This document shows, piece after piece, positions 37,495 through 50,190 of a DNA stretch of 64,000 bases. Both the position numbers and the translations under genes were made by a program. Location: NCBI GenBank assembly GCA_964035545.1, contig OZ037766.1, positions 21,407,767-21,471,766 of the forward strand, given 5' to 3'. This stretch comes from Bugula neritina. Taxonomy: Eukaryota; Bryozoa; Gymnolaemata; Cheilostomatida; Bugulidae. The number at the start of each line of letters is the position of its first letter. Position 1 is the stretch's first letter. Under the pieces are notes generated by a model. The model ran no database searches, was not told the origin of the DNA, and worked only from the letters and a program-made list of their open reading frames with translations.

Positions 37495-40400
37495 TCATTG
37501 CCGAGTAGTAACCGGGGTAGACTCTGCTGTTATGCACCCAATTCGCTCAGCCTGGAGAGAAGGGGGAGCAACTCTAACTCTCTCTGGTTTTGGCTGTAAA
37601 GAGTCCAGTATTTCCTCCATGGTTGGCCGCAGACGTCTCTTTTGAACCAACTCTGGACTTCTAGGCAGAAGTTCCTGGGAAGGTTTGCATTCAGATTTCT
37701 CCCAAAGAGGTGGTAGGCGGCTCATTTCCTCCTCGTTTAGCGGAATAAAGATACTTGAGGCAACTTCCTCAGGAATCGGAACTAAGTTAAATACTTTATC
37801 AGACCATTTCAACTAAAAATAAATCAATGTCATTTCTTGTTCACACATGAATATATTTTTATTATCGATCACCATTTACATGCTCGAAGTACTGCTTTTA
37901 AATTTTAGGAACAGTGGTGGAGAAATTGAGATAGCCTAAGTTCTTTAATTTTTCTATTAAATCTTAGTTTAGGCGCAAATTAAAATTCTTTTGCAGTATT
38001 TCTAATCTAGAATACAGGCTTTTCTCAATTTCTCCATTACTGCACTTACCTCGCTGTTAAATGTAGAAATGAAGGATTTTACTTATATAGCCTGGGTTTA
38101 TATTTTCTGGTTTAAGTTTTGTAGCAGCTGATTACTTTACTTGCAATCAGAGAACCCTTATTTGCTAAAACCAGTGTCGGTAAAAATGTACAACAACTGA
38201 GATGCTTCTGTTTTATGACCATTAGTCACGTTTAATGCAGTGTGTTCCATCCATCGCCAGTACTATCATGATTACTATTCTGTCCACTCCTAACAATGTA
38301 ACTTGAGTGAAAGTGTAATGTTTCTATTTCTACCTAACCTAGCTAAATGCACAAGAAGCGCTATAATTAGCATCACAATAATAAAAAATAAGATAAAATC
38401 TTTACAGTCAAGCAAAATATATAAACTTAACTCTTCAAAAATTGCATAAACAAAATTTTACATATATTATTATTTATGGATTTGTAGCAAAACTTAGTTG
38501 ATCTGTCATACTTGGAAGTCAAAGATAGAATTGTCCTTAGCTGCCACATAATATTGTTACATCATTAGAAAGTTTTGAAATTAGCTGAATATGCCCAGCA
38601 TAAAAATAAGTACTTTGAAAGTAACTTTTATAATATAGAAAGACAAACGATTTGATAAATCTAACAGGTTATATGGATAATTGAAAGCACAATGCAGATT
38701 GAAGTTACAGGCTTTCTAATGATGCAAAAAGGTACTATAGATGACAGATCTTAAACTAGTTTAACCAAGAAAAATCATGAGCATAAAGTTCCTTAGTATC
38801 AAAGGAGGTCAACATCAATTACATCAAAGTCCCAGTTTCCACAGTTTTCGAGATTAGGAAAGACAACTCTTACCTTATCATTGATGTAGTATTTGATATA
38901 GTTCTCATTAGCAGAGCTTGTCCACTGGGGGAAATTGGCGTTTGACCAATCATCATATCTGACAATGAGTGACTCTTGCAGCTCAGTTTGGTCAACATAC
39001 TCTCCATGACTGTAGTACTCAATGTATGGGTGTAGGAATGATGCACAACGGTTGGTGGAAAAGTCTGGTGCGTGAACATTGTCCACAGGTGCAGCCGTAG
39101 CACCAAACCTACAGTGTGAATAATATCTTATGTAAAATGAGTCCAATTTCTATAATGCAACATTGAAAATTGTTATCTTACAGACACTTCATATTGAGTT
39201 GTGCATCATGCATTCTATTAGCAAAAGATATGTGGAAAGTGTTTCACTTACTTGTCAAAGCCATATGATAGATGTAAAAGAAAGACATGCTTAGCATCTT
39301 TGAACTCAGGTTTCTCCATAACATGTCTGAATGGTAGATCAGTATAGTATTTAGTGACGCCAGTTTTCTCATCAAACACCATCACATCACACATGAAGCC
39401 ATTCATCTGGTAGAGTGAGTCACTGATAGTACATCTCTCTATAAATATGCAGGCAGCTATTTAATTGTAGTTACAGAAACAGCCAGGAATGCATTCAAAG
39501 AAAGTCAAATCTCCCTTATCACTGGAATTCTTTGAGCAGCTAATTATATGATAAAAATAACACAAACCGATTATCTTCTTAGAGACAGCATCCAGATCCT
39601 TCGTTGGCAAAGTTATATGAGGCAGTGATTGCTTGAACAGCCTCTGCTCCAGCAGGTTGAACAGAGTCCTGATATTGTATCTGAAGCCGTGGATAAATCC
39701 GGATGCTGACTTTCTATCAATGGCTGCCATGGCTGTTCCGATGTAGAACAGATTCTTGGTGTCCGTCTCCCAGCAGTTGCTCAGTTTGGGGTACCTGTTG
39801 TTCTTAACCAGCTCTGCAATTGACAGCCTTAGGCTAAATGTTAGCCTAAGTTCATTGCAAGAACTTAGGCTAACATTTAAAACCAGGTCAAAAACCTAAC
39901 AGACATCAAGTGCAAAGTAATTTAAATTCCTTCATCAGTTTTCGAAAAATTTAAAGCTAAATCAACTGCATTGTTTATAATAAAAATTATGCACCTGTAT
40001 ACATGCATTTAGCCCTAATAAACCTACCAACACTGATTGTCTCCTCATCAAACAATTGAGTGTTGACATATCGCCAGCCCATGCAGCTGATCACATGATC
40101 ATACTCCATGTTAAATAACAGCCAGCCTGGCACTTTCCACTGAGTGTTCAGATCCTTAAATGTAACAACAAATTTTCCTTTCTCATTTTTTACAATCTTC
40201 GTCACAAGGCTTCCAATAGTTGAATGCAACGACTTCAAGTGGTACATGTCGATAATATTGTTGTTCACTGCTCTCAGGTCACCTGCAAAAGTAGTGTACA
40301 AGCTCTCTTGGCCACAGTTGCATAAAATTAGAGCCGAGAACAAGAAATGTGAGAGGTAGGTGCAGTAATGGAGAATTGAGAATAAACCTGTGTTCTAGGT

Positions 40401-43400
40401 TAGCAAAACAAGCTATGTTCTCAGGAGAATTTCAACCCGTGCCATAAACCAAAATTTAGTAACAAAATTAAAAAGCTTAGATTATTAAAATTTCTGCACC
40501 GCTGCACCTAAACGCTGCACCTAAACCTGCACCTAAACGAAATGTTATCAACGAATATACTATAATTGACTGAGCAAAAAGGAAAAGAAAACTCAAGTAA
40601 ATTTTCTGTAACCACAGAATTATTAGTGACAGTGACAAGTATAAAAGCAGACACGGCAGAGGCTGATCAATCATGAGGGTTAATTACTTTTAAATAATTT
40701 TTTCATCCTGATAAAAAACAGAAAAAACTTGAAACAGTCTGCATCTAGAGGAGAACTTTAGAAGAGTCGCAGACTGTGTAATTATCTTGCACATTCTTTC
40801 TTACCAACATGGTGAGTATTCCAGGCAAACTGTATCCTTTTGTTGAAAGCCACATGGACTATACCAGCTGACCCAGCAAAATGATTAGCGGTCTCAAATG
40901 CAGAGTTGCCTCCTCCAATGATTAGAATCATCTTATTTTTGTAGAGGTCTTTGTCCATGTCGTGTTTACTGTAAGTGTCAGCGAGTTCAATTCCTGTAAA
41001 TATAATGAATAATATTATTTATGACACTCATACATTCCATAACTTTAGTACATCGTACAATGTGTCTGTTGCAGCTGCACGTCAGACCAAAATCTTGTAG
41101 TTTGATGGCAAAATGCCTGATTTCGGTAAAAGATTTCCCTAAAACATGTTAGTTGAAATATCATGCCTGCATCTACTAATGACTGATTTATAATTACGTT
41201 AATTAGTTTGTTACAAGTAGAAGTTGTTCTAGAAATCAACAGTGGAGTAATCTTTGAAAGAAAAGTATGTTTGGCATTTAATTATAGTTGTATTTTGCAA
41301 AGTATGTTACAAAATTATTTTTTAAAATCTCAGCAATGTGGCTTTTTAACTAGTTTATTTAAAAAACAAGTAATAAAGTTTAAATGAGAGCAATTATAAT
41401 TAATAACGACATAATATTGAAATATTGAGATGTAGAACTGCAACAAATAAGATATGCCATCAGTCACTGGATGCATGACATCTTTGTGACCAATTATATT
41501 AATTGTATCTTTTTCAATTATCTTTTATCTAAATGGCATTCTTTACTCATAAATTAGCATACTAATCAAAACAGTGCTTAAACAATGTAAAGCTGGCTAT
41601 CTTGTTTGAGCCAGATAGAAACATGACGGACAAAAGAATTAAAGTTGTCATCAAAATAAATCTCAACTGGAAATCATAGATCATGCTTTTTATTAATATC
41701 ATTCAGGTATTTCTTGGTACTGTCCACTGCACCTAACTTAATGGCAATTTGACTAGTTATCAACATAACATTACAATATAAAATACAATCCATTATTCAG
41801 ATATTCTAGGGCTCTGACATAAACATTGGAAGATTTCTATGAGTTCAATTAAACTGGTAAGAGATATAAAATATTTTATGACCGTATTTAGCCATGCCAC
41901 CTGAAATTCGTCAGTAAATCCACAAAGTCGAGCATTGATGAACATGGTTGCAGTTGATAAGAAACATGTTTTTAGCTAAGAGGTGAACGCTTGAAGAAGC
42001 AGCAAGTATTTGCATTATATAGCCGATTAGCATGGACAGAGAAGATTTAAAGGACCTTTTTTTAGCATTTTATGAGATCTTAATGCATATAACAGAGTAT
42101 AAAGACTGCCCTCCTGTCTTAATGTTAGTGTAGATTAACTCATGCTATATATATATGCTGTTTAAGATCTAAGTTATTTTTATGTATTGTAATTTAGGAG
42201 AAAAGTCAGTAAATTGTTCTCATAAGATATTGCAAGCATCAAATTCTGTATGGTATGCCAGTGTGACACAAACATGTATAAAGTTAAGTCTTAGTTTCTT
42301 CTAAAACTTGAAAGTGGCCGTGATATAGCTGTGTCAAAGTGGTTAGTTTACTGTTCTATAAGAGAACTAATAGAAAGTCTTAGAACATTTGCTAAACTTT
42401 TCAGAACTAAAGCTATTCCAATCAACAGAGACTGTTTCAGTCGAATGCATGCTGGAGACATGTCAAAAGCTCAACCACCTTATAGAAAGAGTTGGCACAT
42501 TGTGGAGCACTTGCTTCCTTGTCAACAGTATCCAGACGACTCACTAGAGCTATTACCTCACCACAAATCTTGCCATTTAATAACAAAAGGGTAGCCTATG
42601 ATAGTTGTAATTTATTTTTCTTATTGTGTGGGATCAGGAATAGACTGATGATTGCATGGGGTTTGGTGAGTTAAGGTTAACCTCCATGTGGAAATGAAAA
42701 GTATTTAACTCTGAGTTCAAAGATTGTTTTGGTTGAAAAGATTGCTAAAAAGGCAAGAAAGCAGGCAGTCATTTAAGACGGTTTTCAAACTCAAAGCTAT
42801 TTGACAGAATGCTGCAAGTTAATCGCATGTTTATACCAACATCCTTATACTTTAACTGCAAAAAATACATAGATCCTAAATGCACATCTTAAACATCTTA
42901 GCTAGTATAATCTCGTCTTCCGCTAGTCATTCATTTTTTCATACATTTACAGATATTAATTTCCTTTAATAAATTATTGTTGAATGTAGCTCTATATTTT
43001 AAACTTAAACAAACTTGAATAATGAAATAGTTTAAACAGCATTTGCTACATGTATGATAAAGGAAGCAGGTCTTTATAACACTTGGTTATCATAGCGATA
43101 TGCAATTGAACATGTGCCAAAAATTTAATGTCATTCTGATGTAGTATAGAGTTGTCAACCCTTTTCTGAACCATCATACTACTTAATAATCAAATAATAT
43201 GCTAAAATTTCTCACCTTCTATGTCCTCGGGAAGGTTTTCACTCATCGCACCAGTTGCCATCAGCACACATGTTACTCTACAAAAAGTTGTCTCCCCATC
43301 TGCCTCTTCTATGCACACAGTAAAAGTGGAGTCAGGTTTACTTATCTTCTTTACTTTAGTGTTATACTTGATGTTCAGTTGGAATCGATGAGCGTAATCA

Positions 43401-44527
43401 TTAAGATACTGATGGAGGTCGCTGGCGTCAGGGTACAACTCATCAGAGTACTTGGTAAACTTCATCTCTTTGTCATCTGACAGCAGAGAGTTCCAGTCGT
43501 GTCTCATGTTGAATGTTTCTTCTTCAAAGAAGTTGTTCTTTTTGTTCAGAGAAATGAGTTTTCGGCTTCTGGGGTGCTGCTCAAAAAACTTGGCAGCTTT
43601 GTCTTGTGACTCATAGACGACATACTGGCGACCAGCCTTCTGCAAAAAGTAGGCCATTTGCAGACCAGCTGGCCCGGCTCCAACTATCACGTAGTCATAG
43701 TCAACTGGCTCACACCGTTCACCTAAAACACCAGCACCACTGCATCTGTGCCCATTTTGATGATATAAGTCAACTATGACAGTTCAAAAGTGGTACAGGA
43801 CATGGGCTTGTCCAGCTTATGAATTATTACATTATTATTATAATAATACAGTCTTGCTATTGTGATAATACTTTATATAAATTTATCAAGGTCGTTCTTT
43901 CTATAGTTCTTTCTAAGTGGGTTTAAAGGTTAGAGTTGGTGTCAGTGTGAGTCTAAAGTAAGTGTTAAACATTCAGTTACAATTTTGTTTTAGAAACATA
44001 ATGATTTGCATAAATCTATTAATACTCAGTTAATTAAAAGCAATATTTGCATTAGCAAAAACTTTCGAGTGTGTCTTACAACTATCATAGAATAGCATGC
44101 TTTTCCTGTTTAAATTTACACAGTTTTCGAGTATTACACAGTTTTCTATTCAAATTTTCAGCATAATTATTTTATATTAGCCATAAAAGAGAAATTTGTT
44201 TACTAATTTCATTCTGATTATAAATTGTTATTGTATTTAAAATATCCATAATGCACCTGCAGATGTTGCTAAGCTAAATAGAAAGAAGTACTATATAGCC
44301 ATACCTGTGCCATGCTGTGGAGCCATTTCTGGTATATTCTTGAATGGATATGTGATGTTATTCTGTAGATCTTTAAAATGTCATCAATTTAAAACAAATG
44401 CTCAGTTTACAGAAGAATAAATCTAAAGTGAACCTAAATAACTCACTAATGATACTTGGAGTAACCAGACAATTTTTATATACTTTGGCATAGCCAATAG
44501 CATTGCTGGTGATGATGACATGACCAT
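37495..44527 (-). CDS. FOXRED2: FOXRED2-like FAD-dependent oxidoreductase (691 aa)
   Basis: Nine minus-strand exons: 44527-44447, 44362-44305, 43722-43216, 40993-40805, 40282-40028, 39813-39568, 39438-39252, 39108-38874 and 37812-37495. All are GT-AG with matching phases. An N-terminal hydrophobic stretch (YIKIVWLLQVSL) may be a signal peptide. The FAD Rossmann motif VIVGAGPAGLQMAYFLQKAG starts at residue 58 (GxGxxG at 61-66). A second nucleotide motif is GGGNSAFET at 242-250. Family-typical runs include FNMRHDWNSLLS, GDLRAVNNNIIDMYHLKSL and SASGFIHGFRYNIRTLF. In vertebrates FOXRED2 is a lumenal ER flavoprotein linked to ER-associated degradation. The length matches (human protein about 684). 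The C-terminus here ends VTTRQ, not a KDEL-type retrieval signal. Three in-frame Mets (44527, 44521, 44503) could start translation; the first is used because a stop lies just upstream. Confidence 0.93.
37906..38050 (-). mobile_element. Copy B of the dispersed ~150-bp TTAGG-ended MITE family
   Basis: Ends TTAGGAACAGTGGTGGAG and CAATTTCTCCATTACTGCAC. It is the least diverged pair of termini here. Inserted in the last intron of the FOXRED2-like gene. Confidence 0.8.
38799..38873 (-). CDS. Alternative C-terminus of the FOXRED2-like gene by intron retention
   Basis: If the donor GTAAGA after exon 39108-38874 is not used, the frame stays open for 24 more codons (VRVVFPNLENCGNWDF, then VIDVDLL) and stops at 38799, giving a 610-residue protein. 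The run LENC followed by acidic residues recalls the vertebrate FOXRED2 C-terminal region, so this extension may not be random. Confidence 0.4.
   Translation of the reverse strand, partial: VRVVFPNLENCGNWDFDVIDVDLL
39836..39878. repeat. Perfect 18-bp hairpin beside a 3' splice site
   Basis: AAATGTTAGCCTAAGTTC (39836-39853) and its exact reverse complement (39861-39878) are separated by a 7-nt loop, ATTGCAA. An extra half-site, CCTTAGGCT, follows. On the minus strand the hairpin lies 22 nt upstream of the acceptor of FOXRED2-like exon 39813-39568, where the branch point should be. Confidence 0.9.
40357..40540 (+). mobile_element. Copy C of the dispersed ~150-bp TTAGG-ended MITE family
   Basis: Starts TAGGTGCAGTAATGGAGA. 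The right end GCTGCACCTAAAC is present three times in tandem (40500-40540), as if the terminus had been duplicated. Contains AAACCAAAATTTAGTAAC. In an intron of the FOXRED2-like gene. Confidence 0.8.
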
Positions 44528-47443
44528 TCTTATTGGCTAAAGCATGTCCTCAAACTGCAAGCACTATGCTAACGTAAGCAATGTTTATGTTGATCTCAAA
44601 TTTAGCACTTATTTCCACATTCTTGGATTCTAGATTATTTGAAAGGTCATAATTAGTAGCCTATAAAATGAAAATGCAGCTGTTCGTAACTTTTAATTAT
44701 TAGAAAAACTAGAAAGATGCTTGCCAGAAAGGATGTCTAAGCTTTATAACTACTTTGTAATTTTGCAATAATTTTAGCAGAAGTGTTTTTCAAATTCTTT
44801 GTGCCTAAACTTCAAACCGACAATTAGAAACCCAAACAGCTTGACGCGTAGAACTTAAGTGACATTTGCAACACATATTTTCTATTTCAGTGGTGCAAAA
44901 GGATAATCAATGCTTGACACCGCAGGTGTGGATGTTAAAACCCCAAATTAGTCTCAATACATTCTGTAGCAATTAGCAACATATCGGGGTTTAGTGATTA
45001 TTATAGGCTGAAAAGGTGGGAGAGCATTAATCATATAGACCTAACATACTGAAATACTCAACTCTAACAAAAATCATAGCGGTAAAATATTAAACTTAAA
45101 CTTTACCTTTTTAGTCAAACGATCAATCATAGCATAACAAAAAATATAGCACAGTTCCGTAACACCAACTAATGCACATATGTAATGTTGCAGTTTTATA
45201 TTAACTTGGAAAAGTTTTTTTGATCTTTGGCAGATATTTTGTTTGTTAAACTATTTTATTATTCGTAAAATTGAAGTGTGTCCATTTGATATTTTTGCTA
45301 CACCGTAAAGTTTGAATAATTACTCTTAAAATCATTTCATTTTAATAAAATATTAGAAAACTTATTACTGCCTATTAGTTCTGTTCAGAGTTTATTATAA
45401 AAGATCAATTTAATACACTGAAAAGACCAGCTAGAATAATAACAAATTAGAAAAATAAAAGACTCTCAAATACAAAGTACTTTTTGCACTCAACTAATCT
45501 AAAAATGTGAGTTCAATATGTTTGATGAAAAAATATAGATTAGGTTAATTAAAGTGTTTAAAATATATACATTATAATTTCACTGTGGTAACTAACTTTA
45601 GGTGAAAATACCTGTGCTCGAACTTGAGGTCCATATATAGACTTAAACTACTTGCATATAATTTAATTTGTAAGACATTGAGAATAGTTGAAATTCCTAG
45701 AGACACCTAAAGGCTAAAACAAGAATGAATGCATAATGTGGAAACTTATTTTATAGAGAATAGACTCTGCAGTTGTTGGCATGTGCTTGAAGCTTGGCAT
45801 CGTATAGAGGTAGTACAGTAGCTAATCAACTGCAGCTAGACACTCAGTTAGACACTCTAAATCTAAACAACCACATTGATAGTATAGGATATTCTAATAA
45901 GCATATTTATTAAATTAATTAGAATTTACTGTAAATTTATTACCATTTAATCTTAAGTTTTATTGGTGGTGTATATTACTTTCTTACACCTATATCCCTC
46001 CCATGCACTTGCTTAAGCTGAGCATTATTTGGCTTAATGAATCTGTTAAAACTGCAGTATTTTCAGTGTTTTGCTATGCAACCCTATATAGCATTTGAAA
46101 ATAAATTTGTCTACAATTTTTTTACAATTTTGCATACAAATAATAGTCCTTGACAGGTCATTTTAAGAAGGGTTAAAATGGTTTCATCCCAAAGAGACAC
46201 GTCCCACTTTGACGTTTCCCAGTTAGACGCTATTTTTTATTTTGGTACAATATATATAGGAATATACCTATATAACTGTTGTATTGATTGCTGAACATGA
46301 AATAGTTAATATGAATTCAAATGATATGAAACAATATTTCAATGTTCATGGATTTGTGTGGAACAAAAAAGCCTTAACACGTTAATAATAGACATTATCT
46401 TTAATGAACACTTACTGTAATAATGAAATATTTTTTCAGACAACAAGAAGTCTAAAAATGCAAAAGTAATAAGAATATGCTTATCAAAGGAAATTATTTA
46501 TGTGCAAAATAATATACAATTGATCCTAACTTATTTAAATATACATATATTTCAATAATATTCAAATAAATTGCACATAAATATATATATTTTACCAAAA
46601 TACATAAAATAATTAATATCTTTTAACTAGGAAGCGTGATCTATGTGGGAAGCATCTATCGAGAGCGACACCATTAAATCTACTGGTGATATTTGACTGA
46701 AGCCTGAGTAAAAGAAGCTAACAATTTCTATAAACTCTGATATAATCCATGATTAAAAGGAATATATTGTTTTGTGTAGATTTAGTTAAAGGTTAGAATA
46801 TATTTAGTTTACAGATAATTTGTACTGAACCAGTTATAACTGTTTGCATTGCACACATCGGTGCACATTAGAACATTTCTATGAAACCTACTTTCAATCT
46901 ATTAGTAAGGATTTAAACATGATACATGTTTGGATGAACAGCTCAGCACATGTCTTTACAGCCCGAATGATAAGTTTGTGTTAGACATTCTGGTGACTAA
47001 ACCTACTACTGCTATAACTATTTAAATCTTCTGTTTTATTGCTGTTGGTTTGAAGAGAACTTGAAATTTTTTTAAAAAGACATCAAAATGTAGAGATAAT
47101 TTAGAAGTGCATGAACATACATTGTTGTATTTCCTGTAAAATATACTACCAATCTTTTATTAGGCCTATATATATAATGTAATTTGCACAGAGTTTATGT
47201 AATCATCAGCTGTAGTTATAATGACCTACAGCTGCATGTGTGCTGTGACTCCATAGTATATTAAGCTATACAAAAACTGCAATTCATATAATAAATCTTG
47301 TGAGCATAATTCAGGCAGGGATCAGAGGGACACAACTTCCAAACAAATTATTTGGCCATGCAAAGTTTTTGTAATATAAACCCACTTACGCTTATAGTCT
47401 TCATCTCTGATGGTAAGGATGGGAAAGAAAATATTTTTTTAGT

Positions 47444-47584
47444 ACACACACACACACACTGCACACTGCACACTGCACACTGCACACTGCACACTGCACA
47501 CTGCACACTGCACACTGCACGCGCACGCGCACGCGCACGCGCACGCGCACGCGCACACGCACACGCACACACACACACACACAC
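47444..47584. repeat. Compound microsatellite (CA)n-(CTGCACA)n-(CGCGCA)n-(CA)n
   Basis: About 8 CA units, about 9 copies of CTGCACA, then GCGCAC repeats and CA again. Four long ORFs cross it on both strands; all are artefacts. The alternating purine-pyrimidine CG/CA block is Z-DNA-prone. Confidence 0.97.
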
Positions 47585-50099
47585 ATGGCGCAAGCCATTT
47601 TAAGGGGTTTGGGGTTTGAGGTTTGAGCCTGAAACATATTAGGTACAACACATATTAGCCTATGCAATAAAACGGTTTTATTTTATTAAAAATTTTCATT
47701 CGGACCAATGAACCTTTAGACATATGAGTCTTTGGTATATATTGACTTGTCACCAGTAAGGGCTGCTCCTATCTTTCTATTATATATTGCTAAATCTAAA
47801 ATAGTTACAAAAGATATCAAGATATATTAAAACAACATACTTTTGTTCGTCAAGTATGGGTTGTGAAGTTGATGTAACTAGAAATAAGGATATGCAGGTT
47901 TTAACTCTAAGCTACAGAATTAGTTAATATTAGCATTGCTATTTTATTTGCATATATACCACTAATTAACATATTACTGTCTCTGCTAAAGCCGCTAGAT
48001 CATTTAATATATAGATGATCTTATAATCCATACTTTAGCCAAACCTTCCTTGGCTGTGTAATGTTAGAGATTAGGCCAAGCTCATCAACTTCTATTAAGG
48101 TTTTGATCAAAATCGGATGAACTGGTTGAATGGTTGCTCATGTAGACCACTTATTACTTACCCAGGTCCTTATTATCACTTTGTAGGTTTTAATTTCTAC
48201 CAATAATTAAACGCCTCAAACAAATTTATCTACTGTTTGTTACATTCTGGAACCAATTAGCTTCTATATAAGAACATGACCTGTGTGGTATTTGTTGGTA
48301 ATTTCTTAGACCCAAAGTGGTTGAGTCATAAGTTCATAGAGAGATTACAGTAATATAGGTGTTTAGCTGTTGACTTTCTTGTAGCTCCATATAAAGTAAT
48401 AACAGTGTAGCGTTTTATAGGTACACAGAGATTTAATGATATTGAGCTACGAGTACACTTCTGAAAGCAAAGTGTCAAATAAGTTGCTATTCACATGCTT
48501 ATAAGCATACTATAGGCTCTGGTTGTAGCCTTTGAACATTTTTATATAATACACACCAATTAAATATGGAGATGGTATGCACATTAATCGTGAGATTCAA
48601 CTTTGAGAGCTATAAATATGAACGGATATACTTTGATAAGAACTCCCAAATCACCATTTACAAGTAGATATGCTAACATCAAGCTAGCAACTTTCTCCAT
48701 TACAATTACTTTTTACAGGCTCAGATTATGCTTCAAAAACTGAATTTTTGCCATTCATCAACATAGACAGTTTAACTGTAATGTGTTTAACTAGTGAAAC
48801 GCTTGAAGGGTCTTCTTGTTGAACATAATTCACAATAAAAGTTGCTCAAGTTGTTAAATAACTATCATCTAATTAATTTTTGAATGCATTCTACATGACA
48901 CATGTCATACCATACATATTTGAATAGCAGAATTCCATAAATTCTGTATTCTTATTCTTATAGAATTGATTATGTATTCTAGCAATAGGCCTACACAGCC
49001 TAGCATTGTTTCAGTGTGTATTTATAGAAAAAAAGTATACAACTGGTTTAATGGCAGTAAAAAAATGTTTTTTAAATTGTTCTGTCTAAAACAAAGATTT
49101 ACTGTAAGTAGAAGTATTTCCGTTGCTCATAGAATTGTTGCGGCTTTGCCAATTAAATATGTATTCATCATAATCACCATTATGTTAATATAGAAATTAT
49201 ATAATCTTTACCAATGATTAAGGAGTTACCTGGGCCAATTTAAATAATTTATTAATTTGTAAATTTGCTAACATGAAGCCTTAACTATGTATAGGTCTGT
49301 TTTGCTTGAGCTTCTCAATTATTTGCATCTGAATTTTCAAAATCGTTATAAAGAACTTCAAACCTCCAACTTCTGCACCTATCTTACTATCGTACATAGA
49401 AGCCTCTTTGCCAATTGAATATTGTTATTTTATTATAGATTATAATCACTTTTAACTATATTATTTAGTATAATATCATGTCATTATTCTGGAATGTATA
49501 CATGAATGCATATTCAAGATAATGGCCAGGTTGCTAAATGATTAGGCACCCCGGCTGGTGTCTTTTTCTTTTACCCATTTACCACAGCAGGTGCAGCAAT
49601 ACATGCTGTGTTGTTGCATATTGTATAATTATCTCACTCAAGCCCTCTCCCTCCCTGGTTTGTGCAAGATCAAAGGAAGTTTGTGAATAATAAGAAATAA
49701 TGATAATTATCATATTTAACCTGCACTGCAGGTAGCTTTGCATTTTATCGCAGCATTCCTTCACTTGAGAGTAATATAATTGGCACTCTTGAGCAAAATT
49801 TTACTAGAAATTTTACAGTGACTCAGTTTCTAAAGCGTAGTTGCAGCAACTTCAAAAGTTCAATTGATTTTTGAAGGCCTGAAAATAAGTTTAAGTTTGG
49901 AATGCTTCTTTTCATGTGTCAAGTTATTTCACACATTTTTTCACATTTCAAAAAAATTTATTTTCTGGCAGCATAACTTTGACCAATTAAATGTAAACAT
50001 AGTATGAGGTTTGCCTAGTCTAGCTAAATAACTATAATTTAGTGTTTTGCAATAGACAAGCATTTTCTTAATATATGATTATGATTCTATAAAACTTTT

Positions 50100-50190
50100 G
50101 CCTCCACTGCAGGAATTCGAACCCAAACCCCCCCCCCCTTGCAAGCTGCTCGCTAACCATCACACTACAAGATTCACTGGGCAATCTCAA
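50100..50190 (-). mobile_element. tRNA-derived element (SINE head or tRNA pseudogene)
   Basis: On the minus strand an A-box-like TAGTGTGATGGTTAGCGAGC is followed about 30 nt later by a perfect B box, GGTTCGAATTCC. A run of ten or more G between them and unpaired acceptor ends show that it is not a working tRNA. It differs from the SINE at 20470, and I found no target duplication. Confidence 0.6.

Noticed and set aside
38870-39106. 78-codon minus ORF overlapping a FOXRED2-like exon
   Set aside because: Out of frame with the exon chain.
39836-39878. microRNA precursor
   Set aside because: The stem is only 18 bp, too short for a typical pre-miRNA.
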